From NCBI GenBank assembly GCA_021153165.1, contig JAGKTZ010000016.1, positions 1 through 32,797 of the forward strand: a stretch of 32,797 nt of DNA, written 5' to 3'. Position 1 is the stretch's first letter. Every line of letters begins with the position of its first letter. Shown in pieces: positions 15,680 to 24,617 of this stretch. This DNA is from Prevotellaceae bacterium (lineage in GTDB: Bacteria > Bacteroidota > Bacteroidia > Bacteroidales > Bacteroidaceae). Both the position numbers and the translations under genes were made by a program. The notes beneath the pieces are model-generated. The model did no database searches, had not been told where the DNA came from, and saw nothing but the letters and a program-made list of their open reading frames with translations.

Positions 15680-15700
15680 AAAGGAGATGTTGCTCCTTTT
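15679..15700 (-). terminator. Probable intrinsic terminator of lgt
   Basis: On the minus strand AAAAGGAG - 6-nt loop - CTCCTTTT forms an 8-bp stem running into a T run. It overlaps the lgt stop codon by two bases. Confidence 0.6.
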
Positions 15701-16562
15701 ATTTTGTGCTAATATTTGTAGCGGCTTTGTGCTTAATCCCTTTCCACAAATAGTAGCTACCGATGGCGATGAAGGGGAGGCTGAGCAACTGGCCCTGATC
15801 CAAACCGATCATAGCGCGCATGGTTTGCTCCCAAGGTTCTTGCACTTCCTTGAAATATTCGACAAACAAGCGGAAGGTGAAGATACTGAACAAGCACCAA
15901 CCGAAGTAGAGACCCGAACCGACACGCTGGCTGTACTTGCGGTAGATCACGAGGCCCACGATGAAGAACAGGAAGTAGGCGATGGCTTCGTAGAGCTGCG
16001 CCGGGTGACGTGGCATCGTCTCGTGGCAACGATTAACGGCGTCCCAGTTGTGTGCGAAGACGAAGCCCCAATCTGTGCCAGTGTATTTGCCGACAATTTC
16101 AGAATTCATCAGGTTGCCCAGGCGAATAAAACCGGCTGTGATAGGCGTTGCAATGGCAATATTGTCGAGCACGTGCATCAGTGGCAACTTGGCCTTGCGC
16201 ACATACATCCACAATGCGAGCATCAGACCCGCCGTACCACCATGCGAAGCGAGTCCGGCATAGCCTGTGAATTGCCATTCGCCATCGACCTCGCGCATGG
16301 GCAGAATCATTTCCAGTGGATGACTCAAGAAATAGGCGGGCTCGTAGAGCAGACAGTGGCCCAAACGTGCACCTATCAAGATACCCAGAAAGCAGTAGAG
16401 AAATAGCGGCTCGAACTTTTCCTGAGGAATCTGCTGGCGCTTGTACAGGGCATAGACGATATAATAAGCTGCGGCCAATCCAGCACACCACATCAGCGAG
16501 TACCAACGTATTTCGAAGGCACCTAAAGACAAGGCCACCTCGGAGGGATTCCAAATTACCAT
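15699..16562 (-). CDS. lgt: Prolipoprotein diacylglyceryl transferase
   Basis: Polytopic inner-membrane enzyme that adds diacylglycerol from phosphatidylglycerol to the lipobox cysteine, the first step of lipoprotein maturation. It would serve the lipoproteins encoded in this window. The 287-residue protein shows GARLGHCLLYEP at 64-75, the H107 motif SHGG, and the Lgt signature with R147-LGNLMNSE at 147-154. Several hydrophobic spans are visible (about 20-40, 50-70, 105-122, 135-147, and more in the last third). The start at 16562 gives MVIWNPSEVALSLG, a usual Lgt beginning. A terminator separates it from ychF upstream, so it should have its own promoter, which I could not place. Confidence 0.97.
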   Translation of the reverse strand: MVIWNPSEVALSLGAFEIRWYSLMWCAGLAAAYYIVYALYKRQQIPQEKFEPLFLYCFLGILIGARLGHCLLYEPAYFLSHPLEMILPMREVDGEWQFTGYAGLASHGGTAGLMLALWMYVRKAKLPLMHVLDNIAIATPITAGFIRLGNLMNSEIVGKYTGTDWGFVFAHNWDAVNRCHETMPRHPAQLYEAIAYFLFFIVGLVIYRKYSQRVGSGLYFGWCLFSIFTFRLFVEYFKEVQEPWEQTMRAMIGLDQGQLLSLPFIAIGSYYLWKGIKHKAATNISTK

Positions 16563-16592
16563 AATATTAATATTAGAAGTGTCGAAAAAACA

Positions 16593-16635
16593 ATACGGTC
16601 CCTATGCTCCATATCTGGGAGTATAGAAACCGTAT
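16593..16635. terminator. Terminator between ychF and lgt
   Basis: A long hairpin: ATACGGT (16593-16599) pairs with ACCGTAT (16629-16635), then after a 2x2 internal loop CTATGCTCC (16602-16610) pairs with 16618-16626 (one G-U). On the minus strand it is followed by TTGTTTTTTC, so it should end the ychF transcript. Confidence 0.75.
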
Positions 16636-16642
16636 CTTTATA

Positions 16643-17746
16643 TTATACGTTAAAGCGGAAGTGCATGATGTCGCCGTCTTGCACTACGTATTCTTTACCT
16701 TCTACTTTGAGCAGACCAGCTTCGCGTACAGCGGCTTCGCTACCGAGGCGGATATAATCCTCATACTTGATTACTTCGGCACGAATGAAACCGCGCTCGA
16801 AGTCTGTGTGAATCACACCGGCGCATTGGGGCGCTTTCCAGCCGCGGCAGTATGTCCACGCGCGAACTTCCTGTACACCCGCAGTGATATAGGTCTCGAG
16901 GTTCAACATCTTGTATGCTGCCTTGATCAAACGGTTGCAACCACTTTCCTCCAGGCCTACGTCGGCCAGGAACATTTGGCGTTCTTCAAAAGTCTCGAGT
17001 TCGGCAATATCTGCTTCGGTTTGTGCAGCCAATACGAGGACTTCTGCTCCCTCGGGTTCGACTGCTGCACGCACAGCCTCTACATAGTGATTGCCTGTAG
17101 CGGCTGATGCTTCGTCCACGTTGCACACGTAGAGCACGGGCTTGGATGTGAGCAGGAAGAGGTTGCGTGCTAAACGTTGTTCCTCCTTTGATTCAAATTG
17201 TACGGTGCGTGCTGACTTGCCTTGGAGCAATGCTTCGCGGAAAGCCAGAAGGATGTCGTATTCCATCTTAGCATTTTTGTCGCCACCCACCTTTGCGATC
17301 TTTTCTACGCGGGTGATACGATTTTCCACAGTCTCGAGGTCCTTCAATTGCAACTCTGTGTCGATGATTTCCTTGTCGCGTACAGGATCCACGCTACCGT
17401 CTACGTGCACGACGTTGCCATTGTCAAAGCATCTCAACACGTGAATGATCGCGTCGGTTTCGCGGATGTTGCCGAGGAACTGATTGCCCAAGCCTTCGCC
17501 CTTAGATGCACCCTTCACCAGACCTGCGATGTCCACGATCTCGACAGTTGTGGGCACGATACGGTTGGGGTTGATCAACTTCGCCAGTTCTGACAAGCGT
17601 TCGTCGGGCACGGTGATGACACCGACGTTGGGTTCGATGGTGCAGAAGGGGAAGTTGGCTGACTGTGCTTTGGCGTTGCTCAAGCAGTTGAACAGTGTCG
17701 ACTTACCTACGTTGGGCAAACCGACTATTCCACATTGTAAACTCAT
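16643..17746 (-). CDS. ychF: Redox-regulated P-loop ATPase YchF/OLA1
   Basis: Obg-family protein that binds ATP in preference to GTP and associates with ribosomes; its physiological role is still debated. The 367-residue length is typical. The P-loop GLPNVGKST is at 9-17, the G3-type DIAGLVKGASKGEGLGNQFL follows, and the G4 position reads NVDE in YVCNVDEAS instead of NKxD, as expected for YchF. The C-terminal TGS domain is intact (RAWTYCRGWKAPQCAGVIHTDFERGFIRAEV...). The start at 17744-17746 gives MSLQCGIVGLPNVGK. It has its own -7 box and is followed by a strong hairpin before lgt. Confidence 0.97.
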   Translation of the reverse strand: MSLQCGIVGLPNVGKSTLFNCLSNAKAQSANFPFCTIEPNVGVITVPDERLSELAKLINPNRIVPTTVEIVDIAGLVKGASKGEGLGNQFLGNIRETDAIIHVLRCFDNGNVVHVDGSVDPVRDKEIIDTELQLKDLETVENRITRVEKIAKVGGDKNAKMEYDILLAFREALLQGKSARTVQFESKEEQRLARNLFLLTSKPVLYVCNVDEASAATGNHYVEAVRAAVEPEGAEVLVLAAQTEADIAELETFEERQMFLADVGLEESGCNRLIKAAYKMLNLETYITAGVQEVRAWTYCRGWKAPQCAGVIHTDFERGFIRAEVIKYEDYIRLGSEAAVREAGLLKVEGKEYVVQDGDIMHFRFNV

Positions 17747-17778
17747 ACTATTCTTTCCTTATTATTATATTTGAGGTG

Positions 17779-17806
17779 CAAAGGTACTACTTTTTTTCTA
17801 AACAAA
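17779..17806 (-). promoter_or_regulatory. Probable ychF promoter
   Basis: The minus strand has TACCTTTG at 17786-17779 (-7) and TTTG at 17806-17803, with a 16-bp spacer that is a little short. The -7 box lies 33 bp before the ATG. Confidence 0.5.
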
Positions 17807-17909
17807 AGGAACTAGGGCTTTTATAGCGTAAATATTGCTATTTTTTTACACAAAACTAAGCTTTTGTCACATTTTTTATTAGGAAGGGGTATAGTTGCCT
17901 TTTTTTGTT

Positions 17910-17917
17910 TAACTTTG
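17910..17917 (+). promoter_or_regulatory. -7 promoter box of the GH20 gene
   Basis: TAACTTTG matches TAnnTTTG exactly, 74 bp before the chosen ATG. No TTTG at proper -33 spacing is visible; the sequence there is G-rich. This may indicate activator dependence, which is an inference. Confidence 0.5.
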
Positions 17918-17928
17918 CCATGATTATG

Positions 17929-17942
17929 GACAAATATTTGTC
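17929..17942. promoter_or_regulatory. Perfect 14-bp palindrome in the GH20 leader
   Basis: GACAAATATTTGTC is its own reverse complement. It begins 12 bp downstream of the -7 box, around or just after the expected transcript start, a position suited to a repressor operator. No regulator gene is nearby. Confidence 0.4.
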
Positions 17943-17991
17943 TAAATATTGGCGTAAAAAATCAAACCAAAATACATTAAACTTTATCCTA

Positions 17992-20900
17992 ATGAAAAGA
18001 AAGTTTTTCTCTCTCTTAGCGGCATGCTTGTTGCTATCTACTTCGGTCGAGGCTAAACGCGAGCACATCTTGCCTATTCCACAAAAGGTGACGGTGACTG
18101 ACGGCGTGCTCAAATATGCTGCTGGCTCAAGCGTGACCGTGGCGAGCGTCAATAAGTCGTCGGCGCTGGTGCGTTTCTTCCAGGAATTTGGCGTGAACGA
18201 CGTGAAGTTTGATGCTACGGCTAAAAGCGGCGATGTCGTTGTGGAAATGGTACAAAGCATTCCCGGCAGTCACAATCACGAACTGACCGGTTTTGCAGAC
18301 GAAGCCTACGTGCTGAAAGTCACAGCATCGGGTGTACATATCACCGCCGCGAGCGAAATCGGTGTGATCCGCGCTGCACAAACGCTGACCCAGTTGGCTG
18401 AAGGCTACGATGTGGCAGGCGTCAACCTTGAGTGCGGCGAAATCGTTGACTGGCCCGCATTCAAACTGCGTGGATATATGCACGACGTGGGTCGCTCTTT
18501 TATAGAATTCGAAACGTTGAAGAGACACGTCGACTTGCTCTCTCGCTTCAAGGTGAATACTTTTCACTGGCACATGACGGAAAATCAAGCGTGGCGCTTT
18601 GAAGTGAAGGCTTATCCCCAACTGACTTCAGCTAACACGATGACCCGTTTCCCCGGCAAGTATTATACACAGGAACAATGCAAGGAATTGCAGGAATATG
18701 CCTGGGAACGTGGTATGCACATCATTCCCGAAATCGACATGCCAGGACACTCTGAAGCCTTTGTCCGTGCAATGGGCGTAGATATGCAGAGCGCAGAGGG
18801 AAAAGTCATATTGAAAAAGGTATTGGACGAAGTCGTGGCGGTATTTGACAAAGCTCCCTACATCCACATCGGTGCGGACGAACAATCTACTACCGCTGCG
18901 TATGTCAACGAAATGCTCGGCCATATCCAAAGCAAGAGTATGCGCACAATGGTGTGGAATCCTATCCGTGGCGTGTCGGGCAACCAAACAAATGCAGACC
19001 TCTGCCAATTGTGGAGCACTGCTGGAGCTGCTGTGAGCGGTAAGTTTAATGTGGATTGCCGTTACAATTACACCAATCACTTTGATGTATTTGCCGACTT
19101 GGTAGGTATCTACAAGAGTACAATATATTATAAAGAAAAAGGCGATGCTACTGTATCGGGTACCATCTCGGGTATGTGGAACGACCGCAAGCTTGAGACC
19201 GAGGAAGATATTATTGCGCAAAACAACTTCTTTGCAAATGTCATTGCTTCGGCATCTCGTGCTTGGCAAGGTGGCGGTAAGCGCTACATCGACAACGGCA
19301 CGAACGGCGGCACCAACTTTGGCGGCGGTGTGATGTTACCCTCGAGCGGCGAGGAATTTGAGGATTTCCAAAACTGGGAAAGCCGCTTCCTCTTCCACAA
19401 GGCTCATTCGCTCAAGGGTGAACCTATCCCTTACGTGAAGCAAACCAACGTGCGCTGGCGCATTACTGACGCTTTCTCTAACGGTGGCAACGTGGACGCA
19501 ACATTTGCTCCCGAAAAGATGATGAAAGAGGGTACATACGACGTGCTGCCCGATGAATTCACCGAAGGCGGACAAACTTATGGCACAGGTATGGCTACGG
19601 GCGCCGGCATCTACTTGCGTCACACTTGGGGTCAATCTATCATCAATGCTTACTACAAATCGCCTGCATACAATCAGACGGCGTACGCATGGACCTACGT
19701 CTACTCGCCAAAGGCTCAGACCGTGGGTGCACAGATCGAATTCCAAAACTACAGTCGTTCTGAACAAGACCCCGCTCCCGCCGCAGGCAAGTGGGACGTA
19801 ATGGGCTCGAAGATTTGGCTCAACGGCAAGGAAATCCCTGCACCTAAATACAAGAACACTGGTGTAGGCATCAGCAACAAAGAAGTAACCCTGAAGGACG
19901 AAAACTTCCCCGCACGCCAACCTATCGCAGTGAATCTGGAAAAAGGTTGGAACCTCGTATTTATGAAGTTACCTTATGTCAACGCAGCGACTCGTCTGGA
20001 CAAATGGATGTTTACTTGCGTCTTCACCGACCTTGATGGTGTAGCTGCAGTAGAAGGCCTCATCTACTCGCCTAATAAGTGTGTGGACGAAGCGGCTGAG
20101 AATGTGATGGCACGCATCTCGGAAATCAAAGCGGAACGTAATCGTTATGTAAAGAATCAGCCAGGTTTTTATCCCACCAGCACGGCTGAAGCGCTCGATG
20201 CTAAGTTGGCAGAAATCCAAGGTACTTTGCAGGAAAGCCTCAGCGCTGAAGAGCGTGCACGTCAGTTGGCCGACCTCGACGCTGCTCTCGCTGCCTTCAA
20301 AGCTCTTCTGGCTACTGCTGCATTGCAACAACCCGAATTGAGCACAGGCACTGAAGAAGTGTTTTATACCCTATCAACGCCTCTGCGTGACAACCGCTAC
20401 GCAACATCAGGCGGAGCAAACACTGACATGGTCGGTCAGACCTCGGCAAGCACTGCTGCAGAATGGAAATTTGTAAAACGTGCCGACGGCGCACTCGACA
20501 TCGTGAACAGAGCAGATGGTACCTACGTATCACCAAACAGCGCCAACAACACAGCTCTCAAGACACAGGCCACATCACCCTCGGCTGGCTGGAAACTCTC
20601 ACCTGCCGACGAGGTAGGTTATTTCATCATCACCAGCGGTAGCGTGCAGTTTAACCAAACCAACAACGGACAGTTGGGCTGGAAGGTTTACAACTGGGGA
20701 AGTGGTAACAACACGAGCGACACAGGATGTAAGTACAGCATCCAAGCCGTTGAGATGGAGGAAGAAGTCGTAGTGCCCTCGGAACACTTTCCCGTAGCGG
20801 GCAAAACCTATTACTTCTGCAACAAACACATGGCGGGGGACGTCTATTTTTTCGACAACAATGGTCAGGTAGGCTTTGGTAAAAGTCAAGCTGACCAGGA

Positions 20901-21330
20901 TAATTATCACTGGAAGTGTGTGGCAAACGGCAAGACCAAGTACGATTTTGTCAACGTGGCTACTGGCAAATATTTTGCCTGGAAGGAACTGATCAGCGCT
21001 CCCTATGGTTGGACGCTCGATGCAACGGTTGGCGACAAGAAGGTGGTAAACGAAGGTTGTGTCACCCTGCAAGCGCCATTCACTGGTTCCAACTTTTTGG
21101 TCATCAAGAACGCTTCGGGCTTCGACCAATCTTCTATCGCAGGTTACTACAATGTGACATTCTCCAGCGATTTTTATTTTGTAGAAGTACCCACTACTCC
21201 CGTAGGCATTGCGCCTATTGTGGTGAATGGGGAAGCAGATAAGGTCTATGACCTCTCAGGTAGAAAAGTGCGAAAGGCTACCAAAGGTCTCTACATCGTT
21301 AATGGCAAAAAGGTGCTGGTCAATCCTTAA
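17992..21330 (+). CDS. Secreted GH20 beta-N-acetylhexosaminidase with T9SS-like tail
   Basis: Removes terminal GlcNAc or GalNAc from glycans outside the cytoplasm. I chose the ATG at 17992, which gives MKRKFFSLLAACLLLSTSVEA, a clear signal peptide; the frame stays open upstream. Of 1112 residues, about 25-155 form the GH20 N-terminal beta domain and about 158-440 the catalytic barrel (LRGYMHDVGRSF, FHWHMTEN at 191-198, PEIDMPGHS at 246-254). The catalytic pair is D296-E297 in HIGADE; the usual motif is HIGGDE, so one Gly is Ala. A helical segment near 710-785 resembles FIVAR-type modules, and two beta-rich regions, possibly trefoil-like, follow. The end, VYDLSGRKV ... GLYIVNGKKVLV, resembles short T9SS sorting tails. 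Mucin or N-glycan targets are likely but unproven. Confidence 0.93.
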   Translation: MKRKFFSLLAACLLLSTSVEAKREHILPIPQKVTVTDGVLKYAAGSSVTVASVNKSSALVRFFQEFGVNDVKFDATAKSGDVVVEMVQSIPGSHNHELTGFADEAYVLKVTASGVHITAASEIGVIRAAQTLTQLAEGYDVAGVNLECGEIVDWPAFKLRGYMHDVGRSFIEFETLKRHVDLLSRFKVNTFHWHMTENQAWRFEVKAYPQLTSANTMTRFPGKYYTQEQCKELQEYAWERGMHIIPEIDMPGHSEAFVRAMGVDMQSAEGKVILKKVLDEVVAVFDKAPYIHIGADEQSTTAAYVNEMLGHIQSKSMRTMVWNPIRGVSGNQTNADLCQLWSTAGAAVSGKFNVDCRYNYTNHFDVFADLVGIYKSTIYYKEKGDATVSGTISGMWNDRKLETEEDIIAQNNFFANVIASASRAWQGGGKRYIDNGTNGGTNFGGGVMLPSSGEEFEDFQNWESRFLFHKAHSLKGEPIPYVKQTNVRWRITDAFSNGGNVDATFAPEKMMKEGTYDVLPDEFTEGGQTYGTGMATGAGIYLRHTWGQSIINAYYKSPAYNQTAYAWTYVYSPKAQTVGAQIEFQNYSRSEQDPAPAAGKWDVMGSKIWLNGKEIPAPKYKNTGVGISNKEVTLKDENFPARQPIAVNLEKGWNLVFMKLPYVNAATRLDKWMFTCVFTDLDGVAAVEGLIYSPNKCVDEAAENVMARISEIKAERNRYVKNQPGFYPTSTAEALDAKLAEIQGTLQESLSAEERARQLADLDAALAAFKALLATAALQQPELSTGTEEVFYTLSTPLRDNRYATSGGANTDMVGQTSASTAAEWKFVKRADGALDIVNRADGTYVSPNSANNTALKTQATSPSAGWKLSPADEVGYFIITSGSVQFNQTNNGQLGWKVYNWGSGNNTSDTGCKYSIQAVEMEEEVVVPSEHFPVAGKTYYFCNKHMAGDVYFFDNNGQVGFGKSQADQDNYHWKCVANGKTKYDFVNVATGKYFAWKELISAPYGWTLDATVGDKKVVNEGCVTLQAPFTGSNFLVIKNASGFDQSSIAGYYNVTFSSDFYFVEVPTTPVGIAPIVVNGEADKVYDLSGRKVRKATKGLYIVNGKKVLVNP

Positions 21331-21353
21331 TCTCCCTTACTAAACAGAATAAA

Positions 21354-21391
21354 ATGCCATCGCCCACTTGCGGGCGGTGGCATCTTTTTTT
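21354..21391 (+). terminator. Intrinsic terminator of the GH20 gene
   Basis: ATGCCATCGCCC (21354-21365) pairs with GGGCGGTGGCAT (21372-21383) with one T-G pair and a 6-nt loop, followed by C and a run of T. It begins 24 bp past the stop codon. Confidence 0.9.
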
Positions 21392-21458
21392 GTGGTCTCG
21401 CGCCGTATCCTTTTCAGCCGAAAAGCAAAGGTAAAAAACAGCCCCAAAGGAGTGAAAA

Positions 21459-21542
21459 AAACTTTGCAACGTCTCGTTGAAAAAAGGTCTAATGTTTTTT
21501 CAAAAAGGTCTTAGTTTTTTTGAAAAAGGTTAAGGTTTTTTT
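21459..21542. repeat. Four-unit 21-bp intergenic repeat element, copy D
   Basis: Units at 21459 (type 1, AAACTTTGCAACGTCTCGTT plus G), 21480, 21501 and 21522 (type 2, cores GGTCTAAT, GGTCTTAG, GGTTAAGG between A and T runs). The spacing is exactly 21 bp throughout. It lies downstream of the GH20 terminator and about 120 bp upstream of the leuS -7 box. Confidence 0.88.
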
Positions 21543-21661
21543 CAGCGCCCTAAATTGTCCATAAAATCAGGCTTTCCCAAAGGGAAACAAAAAAGCGAAA
21601 GAAAATCAAAAAAAATGTATAGTTTTTTGCTCCGAGCACCCCAAATTCAGCGAAAATCCAC

Positions 21662-21669
21662 TAACTTTG
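21662..21669 (+). promoter_or_regulatory. -7 promoter box of leuS
   Basis: TAACTTTG matches TAnnTTTG, 42 bp before the leuS ATG. No TTTG was found at -33 spacing. Confidence 0.5.
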
Positions 21670-21711
21670 CCACATTATACATCAATCTTCCAGAAAACAA
21701 ATCATAACATC

Positions 21712-24549
21712 ATGGAATATAATTTCAGAGAAATTGAGCAAAAGTGGCGCCGCATCTGGGCCGAACAACAAACTTACAAAGTTGAGGCTGACGAACAAAA
21801 GGAAAAGTTTTATGTCCTCAACATGTTCCCCTATCCATCTGGAGCAGGACTTCACGTAGGTCACCCCTTGGGCTATATCGCTTCGGATATCTATGCGCGC
21901 TACAAGCGTTTGCAAGGTTTCAACGTGCTCAACCCAATGGGCTACGATGCCTATGGTCTGCCCGCCGAACAGTATGCTATCGAAACCGGACAGCACCCCG
22001 CTATCACTACCGAAACGAATATCAATCGCTATCGTGAACAGTTGGACAAAATCGGTTTCTCGTTCGACTGGAGCCGCGAGATCCGCACTTGCGATGCCGA
22101 ATACTACCACTGGACACAATGGGCCTTCCAGGAAATGTTCAACTCCTACTACTGCAACACCTGCCAGAAGGCGCAACCCATCAAGGACCTCGTGGCACAC
22201 TTCGCCGCACAGGGTACAGCAGGTCTCGACGTGGCTTGCTCGGAAGAACTGCAATTCACCGCAGACGAGTGGAACGCGATGTCAGACGTTGACCAACAAA
22301 AAGTCCTGATGAACTATCGCATCGCTTATCTGGGCGAAACGATGGTGAACTGGTGCCCTGTGCTCGGTACCGTGTTGGCCAACGATGAAGTAGTGGACGG
22401 CGTGAGCGAACGCGGCGGACACCCCGTAGAACAAAAGAAGATGAAGCAATGGTGCCTGCGTGTGTCTGCATATGCCGGCAGATTGCTCGACTCACTCAAT
22501 ACATTGGATTGGTCGGATTCGATCAAGGAAACACAACGCAACTGGATCGGTCGCTCGGAAGGTACAGAAATGCAATTCCGCGTGAAGGATAGCGACGTAG
22601 AATTCACTATCTTCACCACACGCGCCGACACTATCTTCGGTGTAACCTTTATGGTACTTGCACCCGAGAGCGAATTGGTAGCACAACTCACTACCGACGC
22701 ACAACGTGCCGAAGTAGAGGCCTACCTCGACGCAACTAAGAAACGCACCGAGCGCGAACGTATCGCAGACCGCCGTGTGACTGGTGTATTCAGCGGTTCG
22801 TATGCCGTAAATCCTTTCACCGGACAGGAACTCCCCGTGTGGATCTCAGACTACGTACTCGCTGGCTACGGCACCGGCGCTATTATGGCAGTACCCGCTC
22901 ACGATTCGCGCGACTATGCCTTTGCGCGCCACTTCGGCTTGCCCGTCATCCCACTGATTGAGGGTGCTGATGTATCGGAAGAGAGCTTCGATGCTAAAGA
23001 AGGCATCGTGATGAATTCGCCCGTAGCAGGCGTGGAAACTCGCGACGGCTTCTCGCTCAACGGTCTGACCGTGCAGGAAGCAATCGCCGCTACCAAGAAA
23101 TTTGTCACCGAAAAGGGTATGGGACGTGTGAAGGTGAACTACCGCCTACGCGATGCTATTTTCTCACGTCAAAGATACTGGGGCGAACCCTTCCCCGTGT
23201 ATTACAAGGACGGCATGCCACAAATGGTACCCGCCGACTGCTTGCCCCTCTGCTTGCCCGATGTGACCAAGTTCCTGCCTACAGAAACAGGCGAACCTCC
23301 CCTCGGCAATGCGACTCATTGGGCGTGGGATACAGAAAAGCGCGAAGTAGTAGAAAATGCTTTGATCGACAACAAGACAGTATTCCCTCTTGAACTCAAT
23401 ACAATGCCTGGTTTCGCAGGTTCCTCGGCTTATTACCTCCGCTATATGGATCCTCGCAATCACGAAGCACTCGTGGGCGACAAGGCAGGTGCTTACTGGA
23501 AGAATGTGGACCTCTATGTCGGCGGTTCCGAACATGCTACGGGCCACCTCATCTATAGCCGCTTCTGGAATAAGTTCTTGTTCGACCTGGGCGTGTCTCG
23601 TTCGGAAGAACCTTTCCAAAAATTGGTCAACCAAGGCATGATTCAGGGACGTTCAAACTTCGTGTATCGCGTGAAGGACACCAATACTTTCGTATCTCTC
23701 GGTTTGAAAGATCAATACGAGACTACGCAGCTCAATGTCGACGTGAATATCGTCAGCAACGACGTGCTCGACACAGAAGCCTTCAAGGCATGGCGCCAGG
23801 AATTTGCCAACGCTGAATTTATCCTTGAGGATGGCAAATATATCTGCGGCAATGCTGTGGAAAAAATGTCGAAGTCTAAACACAACGTAGTCAATCCCGA
23901 TATGATCGTAGAGAAATATGGTGCAGATACTTTGCGTCTGTACGAAATGTTCCTTGGTCCTATCAATCAAAGTAAGCCTTGGGACTCAAACGGTATTGAT
24001 GGTTCGTTCCGCTTTTTGAGAAGATTGTGGAATCTCTACTTTGATAAGAACGATACGTTCTGCGTGACTGACGATGCGCCTACCAAGGAAAACTTGAAGA
24101 CACTGCACAAGTTGATTAAGAAGGTGTCGGAAGATATTGAGGACTTCTCGTACAACACAGCCGTGCCTGCCTTCATGATTGCTGTTGGCGAATTGGCACA
24201 ACAAAAGTGTCAGAGCCGCGCCGTGCTTGAAACATTGGCAGTACTCGTCGCACCATTCACACCATTCGTAGCAGAAGAATTGTGGGAAATGCTTGGCCAC
24301 AACGAAACTGTATTCAACGCGCAATGGCCTGAGTTCTGCGAAGAACACTTGAAGGAAGACACCGTAACACTCGGTATCTCGTTCAACGGCAAGACACGCT
24401 TCACGCTCGATTTCCCTGCTGACGCTTCAAAGGAAACTATCGAACAAGCGGCTCTGTCTGACGAACAATCTGCGAAGTACCTGGAAGGCAAACAAGTCGT
24501 TAAGGTGATCGTCGTGCCAGGACGTATCGTGAATATTGTAATAAAGTAA
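21712..24549 (+). CDS. leuS: Leucine--tRNA ligase
   Basis: Class I synthetase that charges tRNA-Leu and edits mischarged products. The ATG at 21712 gives MEYNFREIEQKWRRIW, the standard LeuRS N-terminus; an upstream in-frame ATG would overlap the -7 box. The 945-residue protein has the HIGH motif as HVGH at 48-51 in MFPYPSGAGLHVGHPLGY, an intact CP1 editing domain around 220-430 (FTIFTTRADTIFGVTFMVLAPE, GTGAIMAVPAHDSRDYAFA), and an exact KMSKS at 718-722. The anticodon-binding region and C-terminal domain (KQVVKVIVVPGRIVNIVI) complete it. The YitT-family gene starts 68 bp downstream and may be cotranscribed. Confidence 0.98.
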   Translation: MEYNFREIEQKWRRIWAEQQTYKVEADEQKEKFYVLNMFPYPSGAGLHVGHPLGYIASDIYARYKRLQGFNVLNPMGYDAYGLPAEQYAIETGQHPAITTETNINRYREQLDKIGFSFDWSREIRTCDAEYYHWTQWAFQEMFNSYYCNTCQKAQPIKDLVAHFAAQGTAGLDVACSEELQFTADEWNAMSDVDQQKVLMNYRIAYLGETMVNWCPVLGTVLANDEVVDGVSERGGHPVEQKKMKQWCLRVSAYAGRLLDSLNTLDWSDSIKETQRNWIGRSEGTEMQFRVKDSDVEFTIFTTRADTIFGVTFMVLAPESELVAQLTTDAQRAEVEAYLDATKKRTERERIADRRVTGVFSGSYAVNPFTGQELPVWISDYVLAGYGTGAIMAVPAHDSRDYAFARHFGLPVIPLIEGADVSEESFDAKEGIVMNSPVAGVETRDGFSLNGLTVQEAIAATKKFVTEKGMGRVKVNYRLRDAIFSRQRYWGEPFPVYYKDGMPQMVPADCLPLCLPDVTKFLPTETGEPPLGNATHWAWDTEKREVVENALIDNKTVFPLELNTMPGFAGSSAYYLRYMDPRNHEALVGDKAGAYWKNVDLYVGGSEHATGHLIYSRFWNKFLFDLGVSRSEEPFQKLVNQGMIQGRSNFVYRVKDTNTFVSLGLKDQYETTQLNVDVNIVSNDVLDTEAFKAWRQEFANAEFILEDGKYICGNAVEKMSKSKHNVVNPDMIVEKYGADTLRLYEMFLGPINQSKPWDSNGIDGSFRFLRRLWNLYFDKNDTFCVTDDAPTKENLKTLHKLIKKVSEDIEDFSYNTAVPAFMIAVGELAQQKCQSRAVLETLAVLVAPFTPFVAEELWEMLGHNETVFNAQWPEFCEEHLKEDTVTLGISFNGKTRFTLDFPADASKETIEQAALSDEQSAKYLEGKQVVKVIVVPGRIVNIVIK

Positions 24550-24563
24550 AAAACAAAAAAAGT

Positions 24564-24591
24564 CACCGAGCAGCCCGCGAGTTGTTCGGTG
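24564..24591. terminator. Weak hairpin between leuS and the YitT-family gene
   Basis: CACCGAGCAGC (24564-24574) can pair with GTTGTTCGGTG (24581-24591), 11 pairs including two G-U. The plus side lacks a T run, so termination of leuS is doubtful; the A-rich left flank would serve the minus strand, where no gene ends. It may only be a stabilising or attenuating stem. Confidence 0.3.
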
Positions 24592-24617
24592 GCGAATGCG
24601 AATAACTAAGCAAAGCT

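Larger units (their letters stand above)
15336..15698. other. Gene-free gap between lgt and the OmpA/TPR gene
   Basis: This 363-bp gap contains the -7 box at 15408-15415, AT-rich sequence without a recognisable feature at 15420-15590, repeat element C (15596-15679) and most of the lgt terminator hairpin (15679-15700). Confidence 0.8.
21331..21711. other. Gene-free gap between the GH20 gene and leuS
   Basis: This 381-bp gap holds the GH20 terminator (21354-21391), repeat element D (21459-21542), a small TTTCCC-AAA-GGGAAA dyad (21573-21587) and the leuS -7 box (21662-21669). No gene is seen. Confidence 0.8.
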
